A stretch of DNA of 64,000 bases from Sinorhizobium fredii USDA 257 (lineage in GTDB: Bacteria; Pseudomonadota; Alphaproteobacteria; Rhizobiales; Rhizobiaceae), in the NCBI RefSeq assembly GCF_000265205.3, contig NC_018000.1:2480001-2544000 (forward strand), read 5' to 3'. Shown here in pieces: positions 18,858-27,560 of the stretch; positions within the stretch are counted from its first letter, which is position 1; each line of letters begins with the position of its first letter. Under the pieces are notes generated by a model that was not told where the DNA came from, did not search any database, and worked only from the letters and a program-made list of their open reading frames with translations. The translations under genes were made by a program, and so were the position numbers.

Positions 18858-20467
18858 TCAGGCGGCGTAGTTCCACGGCATGAGTGCGTCGATTTCGCTG
18901 CTCGGCCAGCCGTTGGCGATGCGCTCGAGGGTCTGGGTGAGCCAGGCGACCGGATCGACGTTGTTCATTTTTGCCGTCTGCAGCAGTGTCGCGATGGTTG
19001 CCCAGCTTCTTCCGCCGCCGTCGCTGCCGGCGAAGAGTGAGTTCTTTCTCGTGATCGCCTGTGGCCTGATGGCGCGCTCGACGATGTTGGAGTCGAGCTC
19101 GATGCGGCCGTCGGTCAGGAAGTGCTCGAACATGCTGCGGCGCGAGATGGCGTAACGGATCGCCTCGGCCAGCTTCGATTTGCCGGAGATCCGCGGCAGG
19201 GTCTGCTGCCAGAGAGCGAAGAGCTCGGCGACCACCGCCGCAGAGGCCTGCTGGCGCGCCGCGACACGGGCCTCAGGGCTTTGCCCGCGCACGGTTTCTT
19301 CGATCTGCCATAGCGTGGCCATCCGTTCGACCGTCGCCGTGGCGACCTTCGAGCTTTCCGCAGCATGCAGCTCGTAGAACTTCCGCCGACTATGTGACCA
19401 GCAGCCAATGTGACGCCGTCATTGCCGCCATCGGAGCGGACCAGCTTGTTGTAGGCGGCATAACCATCCACCTGCAGAATGCCGCGATAGCTGTTCAGAT
19501 GCCGGCCGACGCATTCGCCGGCTCGGCTATCTTCGAAGCGATAGGCTACCATCGGCGGCCCACTGCCTCCGAATGGTCGATCATCCCTGGCATACGCCCA
19601 AAGCCAGGCAGTTTTTGTCGATCCGGAGCCGGGAGCGAGCGTCGGCAAGGTGGTTTCGTCGGCGAATATCCGCTCCCCCTTCTTGATCTCATCAAAGAGG
19701 TAGTCGGCGAGGATCTCCAGCTCGAACCCGAGCTTGCCCATCCATTGCGCCATCAGCTTGCGGTCGAGCTCGACCTTGTCGCGGGCGTAGATCGCCTCCT
19801 GCCGGTAGAGCGGCAGGCCATCGGCATATTTGGAGACGGCGACCTGCGCCAGAAGTGCTTCCGTCGGAATGCCGGCCTCGATGATGTGTGCCGGCGCCGC
19901 CGCCTGGATGACGCCGTCCTCGTTTTTGAAGGCATACTTCGGGCGGCGGGTGACGATGACGCGGAACTTCGCCGGCACCACATCCAGCCGCTCCGAGACG
20001 TCCTCGCCGATCAGCACCTTTTGCTTGCCGGCATGCTCCGGCAGCTCCTCCGGCTCTATCACCACTTCGACCCGCTCCAAGTGGGGTGCGAAGCCCTTGC
20101 GTGGCCGCGGCGGACGTTTGCCTTCTGGGCGCTCGCGGCCCTTGTTGACCTGTGCCCTGATCGCGGCGATGCCGGTCTCGATTTCCTCGAAGACAAAGGC
20201 CTGCTGCTCGTCGTCGGTGGTTGGGGAGCCGAGCTTTTCCGATCGCCGGCCGAAGCGGGCGCGATCGAAGGCTTTCAGGATCTGCGTCAGTCGTTCGATG
20301 CGCTCATCGGCATCGGCATTGCGCGCCTTGAGATCAGCGACCTCGTTCTGCAGCGCATCGGCCCGCGCCGCCTTTTCGGCCATGGCAAGCACCATGGCTT
20401 TCAGCGCTTCAACGTCGTCTGGGAGGTTGAGATCGGGCGGCGTCATCGGTTCGACCAGAGAGCACAT
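18858..20467 (-). pseudogene. tnpC: IS66 family transposase TnpC, frameshifted
   Basis: Read from ATG 20467 (GGAG four bases upstream), the frame encodes the IS66 transposase through IFADETTLPTLAPGSGSTK and LQVDGYAAYNKLV. It leaves the correct frame near 19420, just before the CW-H--RRKFY motif. The C-terminal half, with KFYELHAA, SNIVERAIRPQAITRKN and the end MPWNYAA, continues in another frame to 18858. A deletion of a base or two in the GGCTGCTGG stretch accounts for the break. It is about 60% similar by eye to the intact TnpC at 1371-2990, hence a different IS66 isoform. Confidence 0.87.
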
Positions 20468-20522
20468 TTTGCTCCGGTTTTCCTGTCCTTTCAGGCCGCT
20501 GATTCACTTCGCCGCAGGGCTT

Positions 20523-20867
20523 TTACCCAACAATCTCCGGCGGCTTGACCGGCACGGCGCGAACCCGCTTCCAATCCATGCCATCGATCAGCGCCAGAAG
20601 CTGGGCATGGTTGAGCTGAACCCGGTTATGACCGATCCGCCGCCAGCAGAACTGCGCTTTTTCCAGCCGCTTGGCATAAAGGCAGACGCCGGAGCCGTCC
20701 CACCAGACGATCTTCACTCGATCCGCTCGTTTGGCCCGGAAGACGTATAGCGCACCGTTGAACGGATCACTGCCGGCGTCCCGCACCAGCGACAGCAAGC
20801 TGTCGGGACCCTTGCGGAAGTCGACCGGATGACTGGCCAGGAACACCTTCACGCCGGAGGGTATCAT
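20523..20867 (-). CDS. tnpB: IS66 Orf2 family protein TnpB
   Basis: Intact 114-residue TnpB of the second IS66 element: PVDFRKGPDSLLSLV, DPFNGALYVFRAKRADRV, IVWWDGSGVCLYAKRLE, and a C-terminus ending PPEIVG. It overlaps the tnpA stop by 4 bp. Its own transposase TnpC is broken. Confidence 0.92.
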   Translation of the reverse strand: MIPSGVKVFLASHPVDFRKGPDSLLSLVRDAGSDPFNGALYVFRAKRADRVKIVWWDGSGVCLYAKRLEKAQFCWRRIGHNRVQLNHAQLLALIDGMDWKRVRAVPVKPPEIVG

Positions 20868-21211
20868 GCCGACCGCACCGCTCGGATCACCCGCCGCAAG
20901 TGCGCCTCACTGACGTCAGCGCGAGCACGCACGATCACATCGCCAATGACGATCTCGATCACCGCTTCGCCAGCAGACGCCACGACTACCTCGCAACGCG
21001 CCGGTTCCGTGGGAACCTTCCGAGCGTCTAAGGCTGCACGACGCCAGCCAAAGAGCTGCGACGGGTGAATGCCCAACCGATGCGCGATCGCCGAGACGCT
21101 CGCGCCTGGCTCCAATGCCTCCGCCACCGCCCGTGCCTTGAACTCATCCGACCAGCGCCGGCGAAGCTGCCGCGGCGCACCCTCAAGGCGGTCGGCAACA
21201 GCTTCGATCAT
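20864..21211 (-). CDS. tnpA: IS66 accessory protein TnpA
   Basis: A 115-residue TnpA with the helix-turn-helix ASVSAIAHRLGIHPSQLFGWRR and a C-terminal IEIVIGDVIVRARADVSEAHLRRVIRAVR. The ATG at 21211 is the natural start. The IS701-type element inserted 11 bp upstream, which separates the gene from the IS66 left end and its native promoter. Confidence 0.9.
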   Translation of the reverse strand: MIEAVADRLEGAPRQLRRRWSDEFKARAVAEALEPGASVSAIAHRLGIHPSQLFGWRRAALDARKVPTEPARCEVVVASAGEAVIEIVIGDVIVRARADVSEAHLRRVIRAVRSA

Positions 21212-21225
21212 ATGGAAGGTTCTAG

Positions 21226-22639
21226 CATTACAGTTGCATTTTAGTTTTGAGGTGAGCTCGTCGAGCGGCCGCCTGATGGGCGCGCCTCCAGCATGACCAT
21301 GCGATGACGTAGGCGGGGTTAATGCGACGCTGAGCAAGCCTGATGGCGATGCGCCGGACTTCCTGGATAGACCAGCGGATCAAATCCTGATGGTCGGCAT
21401 CCGCGGTCTTTTTGGGGGCGTCGCGTCATTGGCGCGGTACCGGATCACCGCCATCATGGCGAAGGCAAGCATGACAAGGGAGACGTGGCGATGCCAGCCA
21501 TGCCATGACCGGGTTTCGTTGTGATCGAGTCCGAGCTCGTTCTTGGCGGTCTCGAAGCTGTCTTCGATCGCCCAGCGATGGCCTTCAACGGAAACGAGCG
21601 TCTGGATGTCCGTCCCGGCCGGGCACCATGTGGTGAAGAATGCGAGATCACCGTCGCTGATATTGCGCCGGATCAGCAGGCCACGGGTCCAAAGCCCCGA
21701 TTTCGTCTCGTTATATTCGTCGGCATCGAGATCGGCGAGTTCGCAGTAGGCCCAGTCATGAAGCCGCGCGCCTTTGGTGCCCTCACCGGCGGAAAGACGC
21801 TGCCATGCACTTGGATCGAGATCACGGGCGATCTCCTGCGCTGTGCCGGCGACCGGAGGCTTACCCGACCAGGAGCCGAAATGGTGGTCCGATTTAACCC
21901 CAAGAACGTAGCCTTTGCAGGCTCGACGCAGGGTCCCTTCAACGTCCCCGACGCCATAGACCGCATCTGCGGCCACCCATGAAAACGGCACATCGGCTGC
22001 CAGCGCACGCCGTATCATCTCGACAGCCAGGCCCGGCTTGGTAGCGAAGGCTGTAGCCTGAGGAACATGAGCTGCTGCAAGCCTTGCCGGATCGCCAGTC
22101 CAGCTCTTGGGCAAGTACAGGGCTCGATCGATAAAGGCATGGCCGCGAACGGACACATAGGCGGCGAACACACCGATCTGGCAGTTCGTTATCTTGCCAG
22201 CCGAACCTGTATATTGACGTGCAACACCGCACGATGTCTTGCCCTGCTTGAGGAAGCCCGTCTCGTCGATGACCAGGACCGCATCATCCGTGGCGAGGTT
22301 TTCTACGACATACTCTCGCACGATGTCGCGAAGTGCGTCCGCGTCCCAGCGCCCGCGCCCCAGAATGGCTTGTTGCCGCCACGGGCCGGGATCACCGGCC
22401 GCCTCAGCACGCATCCAACCTGTCTTACGCCGCTCGTCACCCAGCAAGCCGTCCAGGAAAAGGTTCGCAGAGGCTGCAACTCGCTCCTGCGTAAACAGTC
22501 CGCGCATGCGAGCCTTCACGTCGCGCAACGATGATGCCCAAAGCTCAAGCGTCGTCTCGATTGATGCACCTGCCATCCATGACCTCCGAATCATGGAGAC
22601 CCATAGATTCAGATCATAAATAAATATGCAACTGTAATG
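21226..22639 (-). mobile_element. IS701-family insertion sequence inside IS66 element 2
   Basis: 1414 bp with 14-bp perfect terminal inverted repeats (CATTACAGTTGCAT at 21226-21239 and its complement at 22626-22639). The 4-bp sequence CTAG flanks both sides (21222-21225, 22640-22643), matching the YTAR target duplication of the IS701 family. The element is younger than the IS66 it interrupts. Confidence 0.88.
21380..22576 (-). CDS. IS701-family transposase
   Basis: A DDE-superfamily transposase of about 398 residues. Catalytic blocks are recognisable as AVLVIDETGFLKQGKTS (first Asp), WVAADAVYGVGD (second Asp) and GHRWAIEDSFETAKNELGLDHNETRSWHGWHRH (Glu; the YREK-like region of IS4/IS701). The ATG at 22576 follows GGAGG at six bases and is preferred over the ATG at 22594. 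The reading frame is complete and the flanking duplication intact, so the element may be active. Confidence 0.9.
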   Translation of the reverse strand: MAGASIETTLELWASSLRDVKARMRGLFTQERVAASANLFLDGLLGDERRKTGWMRAEAAGDPGPWRQQAILGRGRWDADALRDIVREYVVENLATDDAVLVIDETGFLKQGKTSCGVARQYTGSAGKITNCQIGVFAAYVSVRGHAFIDRALYLPKSWTGDPARLAAAHVPQATAFATKPGLAVEMIRRALAADVPFSWVAADAVYGVGDVEGTLRRACKGYVLGVKSDHHFGSWSGKPPVAGTAQEIARDLDPSAWQRLSAGEGTKGARLHDWAYCELADLDADEYNETKSGLWTRGLLIRRNISDGDLAFFTTWCPAGTDIQTLVSVEGHRWAIEDSFETAKNELGLDHNETRSWHGWHRHVSLVMLAFAMMAVIRYRANDATPPKRPRMPTIRI

Positions 22640-22762
22640 CTAGTTCCAGAACTAGGCGCAGACATAGAAGCTCACAGCAGCTCATCGTGTCCGCTACCGA
22701 TATCCGACCGCTCACCCCTTCCGCCAGACGGGGTCTGCTTGCCGCTTACCCATGGGACGGCT

Positions 22763-22999
22763 TCACGAAGCCGAGTATTTGACCGTTACGCCGCGCTGCC
22801 GAAAGTAGGCCTGCATTAGCTTCCTGCCAGAACGGTTGTTCTGCACGAGCCTAGCCGGGTCAAAGACGGCCTCTTTCAACCCCTCCCGCGTCAACGCTGC
22901 CTTGAGAGTCGCGATATGCGCGTCAATGTCGGCATTGTCCGCTTGGAGCGATTCATAAATGCGGTTTGTTGCATCTGCGACGGTCGGTTCGCTCACCAT
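22763..22999 (-). CDS. Conserved small protein, function unknown
   Basis: A 78-residue soluble protein starting at an ATG preceded by AGGAG seven bases upstream. The N-terminus is acidic and helical (SEPTVADATNRIYESLQADN). The C-terminus is basic (FDPARLVQNNRSGRKLMQAY, FRQRGVTVKYS). No cysteines, no membrane segment. It is divergent from the next gene and adjoins the IS66 end, which may have removed an upstream partner. The RBS and codon use support it as a real gene. Family not recognised. Confidence 0.6.
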   Translation of the reverse strand: MVSEPTVADATNRIYESLQADNADIDAHIATLKAALTREGLKEAVFDPARLVQNNRSGRKLMQAYFRQRGVTVKYSAS

Positions 23000-23123
23000 T
23001 ACACTCCTGTTGTTGTTGTTTGGCTGGCGCTTACCACGTTTCTCGGCTTGACCCTAGAGGACGCTCTGTCTTCAACAGCATGACGTCATTGACGATCTAA
23101 AGGAAGCGACCCATCCTGGCGTC

Positions 23124-23753
23124 ATGCCGAAACACGACAAGAACCACATCGAGCTGCTCAAGACATGGGTGCTACCGCCAGCGGCGACATTGGGTTCATC
23201 CGTCCGCATGAAGGGCATCCTTCTGGAAATTCGCGCGCGGCTTCCGCCTGCCACGAAGAAATCGCTCAATCTCGATGGTCGCGAGCTCACGCTTATGATG
23301 TCCACAAGCGAGAAGGCTGAATTCCACGCCGCATCGGCTGTCGTCGCCAAGGCGTTGGTAAACATCGAGACCCTTCCAGTGATTCCGCGCGAGATCGAGG
23401 ACATCCTTACGATCAAGACGAGCGAAAGACATCGTTGGCTGGCCGACGGTCGCTTACCAAGTGCTGGAACGCGAACGGTCAAGCTGCGCGGGCGCGCCAG
23501 GAAGATAACGTTTCACGTCTTCGATCCGAGGATTGTCGGAGACATTCTCGATGGGGGCGTCGTCGAAGATTGGCGCGAGGAAGACGCGGCGGCTGCCGCC
23601 GAAAACCGCAGACGGGCTGCGTACAAGGCGAAGTTGACGCGGTCATTGAGAAACACCACCAAGGGCGGGTCAAATTCCGAAGCCGAACACGGAGACGTCG
23701 CCTCCAACCTGGTCGGATGGGAGGAGTTCGGACGCGATGGACTTCTTCGATAA
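23124..23753 (+). CDS. Conserved hypothetical protein with possible recognition domain
   Basis: A 209-residue protein, possibly cytoplasmic. Residues 1-95 form a helical region (HIELLKTWVLPPAATLG, SSVRMKGILLEIRARLP). Residues 100-140 contain ERHRWLADGRLPSAGTRTV and KLRGRARKITFHVFDP, which look like a compact nucleic-acid- or ligand-binding module. The tail is basic and alanine-rich. No catalytic motif is visible. The region is surrounded by decayed genes and IS elements, so it belongs to accessory DNA. I cannot name the family. Confidence 0.55.
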   Translation: MPKHDKNHIELLKTWVLPPAATLGSSVRMKGILLEIRARLPPATKKSLNLDGRELTLMMSTSEKAEFHAASAVVAKALVNIETLPVIPREIEDILTIKTSERHRWLADGRLPSAGTRTVKLRGRARKITFHVFDPRIVGDILDGGVVEDWREEDAAAAAENRRRAAYKAKLTRSLRNTTKGGSNSEAEHGDVASNLVGWEEFGRDGLLR

Positions 23754-23854
23754 TCGGCAATCGACCGGACTGCGGCCGATAGCTGACGAGCATCTCGGCC
23801 GGATTGCGGACAAAGCGGCCATTGTGAATGACGAGAAGATTGCTAAATTGAGCC

Positions 23855-24366
23855 ATGGGCGCAACTCGAGACATCCCGCAGCACTTTCACATCGCCGAGA
23901 CCGAGGGATGGCTGGTGAATTACCGGGTAAACTCGGCGCTCCCTGGGCTACCTTACGATCAGCTCCAAGACGCTCACCACCGATCTGACCGAGTTGTCCA
24001 GTGACACTCTGGCCGAGCTTGGTCCGCTGCTCGCAAAGGCTCAAGATGCCTTGAAACGCCTGCTACATGCCGAACGTGTGTACATCGGCCGATATGGTCA
24101 CGTTCCAGGATTCGATCCATTTTCATGTGATCCCCATCTACAACTGGGTTGAGGAGTTGTTCTGGAGTGTTGCCCGGTACCGGCTTCTCGGAACCTTCGC
24201 AGAAGGGCCAGGAGAGACGGCGACAGATGGTGCGGAGATGACGCTGTTTGTCTGGCGCGAATTTTGTGAACGCGCAGAGCCGCCTCCGATAAAAGGACCG
24301 TCCGTCTCTCAAGCTATCGACCTTCTGCGCGAAGAAATCCAGTTCTCCCAAAACCTCGATGCATGA
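23855..24366 (+). pseudogene. HIT-family (histidine triad) protein, frameshifted
   Basis: Three reading-frame pieces together make one HIT-type protein: MGATRDIPQHFHIAETEGWL (from 23855), then TDLTELSSDTLAELGPLLAK and AERVYIGRYGHVPGF, then SIHFHVIPIYNWVEELFW to the stop at 24366. The last piece holds the HxHxH-like triad region. At least two small indels, near 23945 and near 24112, break the frame. HIT proteins are nucleotide hydrolases or transferases. This one cannot be made as a single chain. Confidence 0.7.
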
Positions 24367-24599
24367 CCGCTACGGCTCAATCGATTCCCACCGTCGCAGT
24401 GGTGTGCTCAGGTAGGGGGCGTCGTGGGCAGACAGATGTCTCTGGCCTGGAGAATTTCACTATCAAAATTATTCATTAGAGCGATACACGGTCCGCGATC
24501 GATTTCACGGCTCAGAGGCAATAGTCTGATCGCAATAAAGGCAGCCGCAAGATTTCAACAGGTCGCTGCTTCGACCTGGCTGGCAGTATGTTTGAAAAA

Positions 24600-24752
24600 G
24601 GCTCTCCGGCATCTATTATCCGAATGCGTGATTCCAGCGAAGTCATCAGCGAACTTCTTCGTCTCGCTTGGTGGGACTGGCCGATAGACAAGATCGAAGC
24701 CAACCTAACGGCACTTAGCAGCGGCGACATGGCCACACTCAGGCTGGCTTGA
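24600..24752 (+). pseudogene. C-terminal remnant of a CatB-type xenobiotic acetyltransferase
   Basis: Fifty codons reading GSPASIIRMRDSSEVISELL then RLAWWDWPIDKIEANLTAL, ending at the TGA 24750-24752. The WWDWP-(I/V)-xKI block is the signature C-terminal helix of hexapeptide-repeat chloramphenicol/streptogramin acetyltransferases (Vat/CatB). The left-handed beta-helix that forms the active site is missing. The 24367-24599 stretch upstream shows nothing recognisable. Confidence 0.6.
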
Positions 24753-24922
24753 ACGATGAACGCCCAGCATTTCCCCCATCCGCTTCGGGCCGAACCGTGC
24801 CGTTCCTGGTGCGAATGCCGCCGACCGCAACGGGTCGTGAGCGAACTTGCGCCAGTTTACATTTTACTGGGCAACGACCGGACGCATCGCGGCTGACCCA
24901 ACGCCGATTGCGCTGGAAATTG

Positions 24923-25207
24923 TCAATCTGGTCTCCCCATGGTCGCGAACGCAAGCGCGATGTCTGCCTCTGTGAGATCCTGCAATGCTTTGTGGATCGA
25001 GACCTGCATCCTTCGTGCGCCCTGCATTACAAGCACCACCGTCTCCTTCGGCGGGCAGCCAGGCACGTGACAAGCGAGCTCATTGACGGAGACGATGGCA
25101 TCGTCGGACAGCGTGAGCACCTCGCGCGTCCACTGTTTAATGGCGCGTGTCCTACTCACAACTGCGGGCGTACCCCGCGCCAGGGGGTTGATGAAGGCGC
25201 TGTTCAT
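24923..25207 (-). CDS. Small protein of the CobW/zinc operon with a CPP motif
   Basis: A 94-residue protein whose start overlaps the stop of the upstream CobW-type gene by 4 bp, so the two are translationally coupled. It contains ARGTPAVVSRTRAIKQW, then VNELACHVPGCPPKETVVLV, then RRMQVSIHKALQDLTEADI. The C-x4-C-P-P motif (ACHVPGCPP) is the most conserved-looking part and could bind a metal or supply a metal to the CobW GTPase. It is unlike any characterised chaperone I know. Its constant companionship with a GTPase suggests a partner or client in zinc handling. Function inferred from context only. Confidence 0.75.
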   Translation of the reverse strand: MNSAFINPLARGTPAVVSRTRAIKQWTREVLTLSDDAIVSVNELACHVPGCPPKETVVLVMQGARRMQVSIHKALQDLTEADIALAFATMGRPD

Positions 25208-26274
25208 GCAAGTCTCCGCTGCCTTCTTGCGGAACGCGGCGCCAACACGTCGAAAAGGTCGCGGATCGGCTTTGCGGGCATGTCCTGCCCGATGAGAACG
25301 ACGCGGGTACGACGATCGTCGTTCGGCCACCCTTCTAGGCGCTGGAAGGGATAGAGCCGGTGTTGCACCGCGTTCGCAATCATCGGGCGATCCGGATCGT
25401 CGGAAAGTGCGAATATGCCCTTCAGTCGCAGCAGGCCCGAGTCGATATTGCTCGTCACGATATGAAGGAAGGTTTCAACCGCATGCCGCTCGAGCGGAAG
25501 ATCATGGGTGAGACTGAACGCCTGGATCTCGTCACCATGGCGGTTCGGGTCATGGTTATGGTCTGGGTGGGATGCGAGGGCCTCCATCGCAAGCCAGCCG
25601 CCCACGTCTTCGCCCTTGCCGTTAAGAGAATAAGCACGTTTGCCAAACAAAGCCGCTAGATCAAATCCCGGGCCATGGCGGTCATGATATTGGGCGGCCG
25701 GGTTCAACGCGCCGAGCTCCCCGGCCCAATCGCGACCATCGCCAATGACATCGGTTTTCGTGAGAATGACCTGGTCTGCGAAGGCAAGCTGCTTCCAGCC
25801 CTCGAGGAAACTGTCGAGGGTCGCGCGGCCGTTCATGACGTCGAAAGCCGTGATGACCTCGGCGAGGTAGAAGTGAGCCGCGACGACATTGTCCCTCAGC
25901 CCCATGGCAGGTGCGCCTCCGGGAATGAGGCTGTTGACGATCGGAGCGGGATCGGCGAGTCCGGTGGTCTCGACGATCACGTGCGAAACCGGAGGAATTT
26001 CGCCTCGGAGCCGTGCCTCGTGCAGTTCGTACAATGATATACGGATGTCGCTCGTCGCCGTGCAGCAGATACAGCCGCTCGTGGTCCGGAAATAGGTTTC
26101 AGAACCGCTGCGGACCAGGTGGTGATCGATCGGGACCGTGCCGAACTCATTGATGATAACCGCGGCACCTGCCATCCGGGGATCGGCAAGAATCTCGTTC
26201 AGCAATGTCGTCTTGCCAGAGCCAAGAAAGCCGGTCAGAAGTGTCACGGGCACCGGGTCGTAGATCCGCCTCAT
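25204..26274 (-). CDS. CobW/COG0523-family GTPase (metallochaperone type)
   Basis: A G3E GTPase of about 356 residues. The P-loop is GFLGSGKTTL, followed by NEFGTVPIDHH, the CxCC metal motif [22 protein letters not shown] and the base-recognition TKTD, and a CobW C-terminal domain with a histidine-rich insert (HPDHNHDPNRHGDEIQ). The ATG at 26274 has GGAG six bases upstream and is preferred to the longer ORF start at 26331. It lies directly downstream of the truncated Azt transporter genes and overlaps the small CPP protein. COG0523 proteins deliver Zn or other metals to apo-enzymes under scarcity; the zinc context here fits that role. Confidence 0.88.
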   Translation of the reverse strand: MRRIYDPVPVTLLTGFLGSGKTTLLNEILADPRMAGAAVIINEFGTVPIDHHLVRSGSETYFRTTSGCICCTATSDIRISLYELHEARLRGEIPPVSHVIVETTGLADPAPIVNSLIPGGAPAMGLRDNVVAAHFYLAEVITAFDVMNGRATLDSFLEGWKQLAFADQVILTKTDVIGDGRDWAGELGALNPAAQYHDRHGPGFDLAALFGKRAYSLNGKGEDVGGWLAMEALASHPDHNHDPNRHGDEIQAFSLTHDLPLERHAVETFLHIVTSNIDSGLLRLKGIFALSDDPDRPMIANAVQHRLYPFQRLEGWPNDDRRTRVVLIGQDMPAKPIRDLFDVLAPRSARRQRRLA

Positions 26275-26373
26275 TCTCTTCTCCGATCTCTCGGGCACCG
26301 TATTGCGCCGCTTGAACAGTCCGGCAATCATGTCGCGATCGCGTCCAACATTTGTTCACACGGGTGGTTCGAA

Positions 26374-26403
26374 GGGCTTGCCCGGCCGGCGCCGGGCAAG
26401 CCC
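26374..26403 (-). terminator. Strong hairpin after the aztB-aztC fusion gene
   Basis: A 13-bp perfect inverted repeat (GGGCTTGCCCGGC, loop CGGC, GCCGGGCAAGCCC) immediately downstream of the aztC stop at 26409. There is no clear U tract, so it may slow or attenuate rather than stop transcription into the GTPase gene. Confidence 0.65.
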
Positions 26404-26408
26404 CCGGG

Positions 26409-27560
26409 TCAGGTTCCGAGAACGGCAGCCTTGATGGTGTTCACGTTGTAGCGGAACATGTCGATGTAGGTGGATGCCGGACCGTCTTCGCTGGAGAGCG
26501 CGTCGGAATAGAGCGTGCCGCCGACCTTCAGACCGGTTTCGCTCGCGATCTGTTCGACGAGGCGCGGATTGGTGATGTTCTCGACAAAGATTGCCGAGGC
26601 CTTGTCTTCCTTTACCTGGTCGACGAGCTTGGCAATGTCGGCTGCGGATGCCTCCGCTTCCGTCGAGACGCCCTCGGCCGCGATGAACTTCAGACCGTAT
26701 TCGTGCGCGAAATAACCGAACGCATCATGCGACGTGATGATGGTGCGCTTGTCCTGTGGAATGGCGTCGATTGCGGCCTTCACTTCCGTCTCCAGTTCGC
26801 CAAGCTTGGCGAGATAAGCTTCCGAGTTGGCCGTGTAGGTCGCGCAACCAGCCTTGTCGGCCTGGCAGAACGCGTCGGCAATATTCTTCGCGTAGATTTC
26901 GGCGTTGTGGATCGACTGCCAAGCATGCGGATCGAACTCGCCATGATGGTGATGACCTTCATGGCCATGGTGGTCGCTGGCTTTGGCATGTTCTTCGGCC
27001 TTCGCATGCTCCTCGCCTTCGTCATGAGCATGCTCTTCCTCCGCAGCCTTCAGGGGTTCGATGCCGTTGCTCACCTCGACGACGGGAGCCTTGGTACCGC
27101 TTGTCTCGAAGGTGACGGCGGCGATGCTTGCGATCAAGCCGATCGCCTCGTCATTCAGCGCGAGCACGGACCCAAACAGGACATGCATCAGATCGATGCT
27201 GGACCCACGCCATGAGACGAGAAGGACACCCGCGGCCAGTGAGATCAGGTAGAAGGCTGCCATCGAGGCGTCCTCCTTCTGGACCGTGAAGCGCGACACA
27301 ACGCCGGAGCCGAGTGCAACAATAAGTCCAACCGCCAGTCCGCCTATCGTCATCGGCAGGACGTCGAGCCCGAAGAGGAGAAAGCCGAGTGCGGCCCCTG
27401 GCAGGATGGCATGCGACATTGCATCACCCGTCAGGCTCATGCGTCGAAGCATCAGAAACACGCCGACGGGCGCGCAACTCACCGATAAAACCACAGAGCC
27501 AAGCAACGCGCGCTGCATGAAACCGTATTGGAGAAAGGGGCCGACCAAAGCGTCATACAT
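26409..27560 (-). CDS. AztB permease - AztC zinc-binding protein in-frame fusion (deletion chimera)
   Basis: One continuous frame of 383 codons. Residues 1 to about 151 are the N-terminal half of an ABC-3 family zinc permease (AztB/ZnuB): MQRALLGSVVLSVSCAPVGVF, GDAMSHAILPGAALGF, FTVQKEDASMAAFYL and about four helices. From about 152 the sequence becomes the zinc-binding protein AztC: ETSGTKAPVVEVSNGIEPL, an acidic His-rich loop (AEEEHAHDEGEEHAK ... HEGHHHHGEFDPHAW), and the C-terminal lobe with HDAFGYFAHEYGL, STEAEASAADIAKLVDQV and NPRLVEQIASETGL. The permease lost its second half; AztC lost its signal peptide and N-lobe. The cleanest explanation is an in-frame deletion between aztB and aztC. 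The chimera is unlikely to transport zinc, although it retains the His loop. aztA overlaps it by 8 bp. Confidence 0.85.
   Translation of the reverse strand: MYDALVGPFLQYGFMQRALLGSVVLSVSCAPVGVFLMLRRMSLTGDAMSHAILPGAALGFLLFGLDVLPMTIGGLAVGLIVALGSGVVSRFTVQKEDASMAAFYLISLAAGVLLVSWRGSSIDLMHVLFGSVLALNDEAIGLIASIAAVTFETSGTKAPVVEVSNGIEPLKAAEEEHAHDEGEEHAKAEEHAKASDHHGHEGHHHHGEFDPHAWQSIHNAEIYAKNIADAFCQADKAGCATYTANSEAYLAKLGELETEVKAAIDAIPQDKRTIITSHDAFGYFAHEYGLKFIAAEGVSTEAEASAADIAKLVDQVKEDKASAIFVENITNPRLVEQIASETGLKVGGTLYSDALSSEDGPASTYIDMFRYNVNTIKAAVLGT

Larger units (their letters stand above)
18836..22749 (-). mobile_element. IS66-family element 2, decayed and interrupted by an IS701-type element
   Basis: Termini GTAAGCGACAAGC (18836) and, read from the other side, GTAAGCGGCAAGC (22749). 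Gene order on the minus strand is tnpA, tnpB, tnpC. Removing the IS701-type insertion (21226-22639) and its 4-bp duplication leaves about 2.5 kb, the normal IS66 length. The 8-bp flanks differ (GAATGAGG left, CCATGGGA right), so there is no target duplication and one side has probably been exchanged by recombination or deletion. Confidence 0.85.

Noticed and set aside
26409..27560. A natural permease-binding-protein fusion as in some Gram-positive importers
   Set aside because: In those the permease is complete; here both partners lack half their fold, which points to a deletion.
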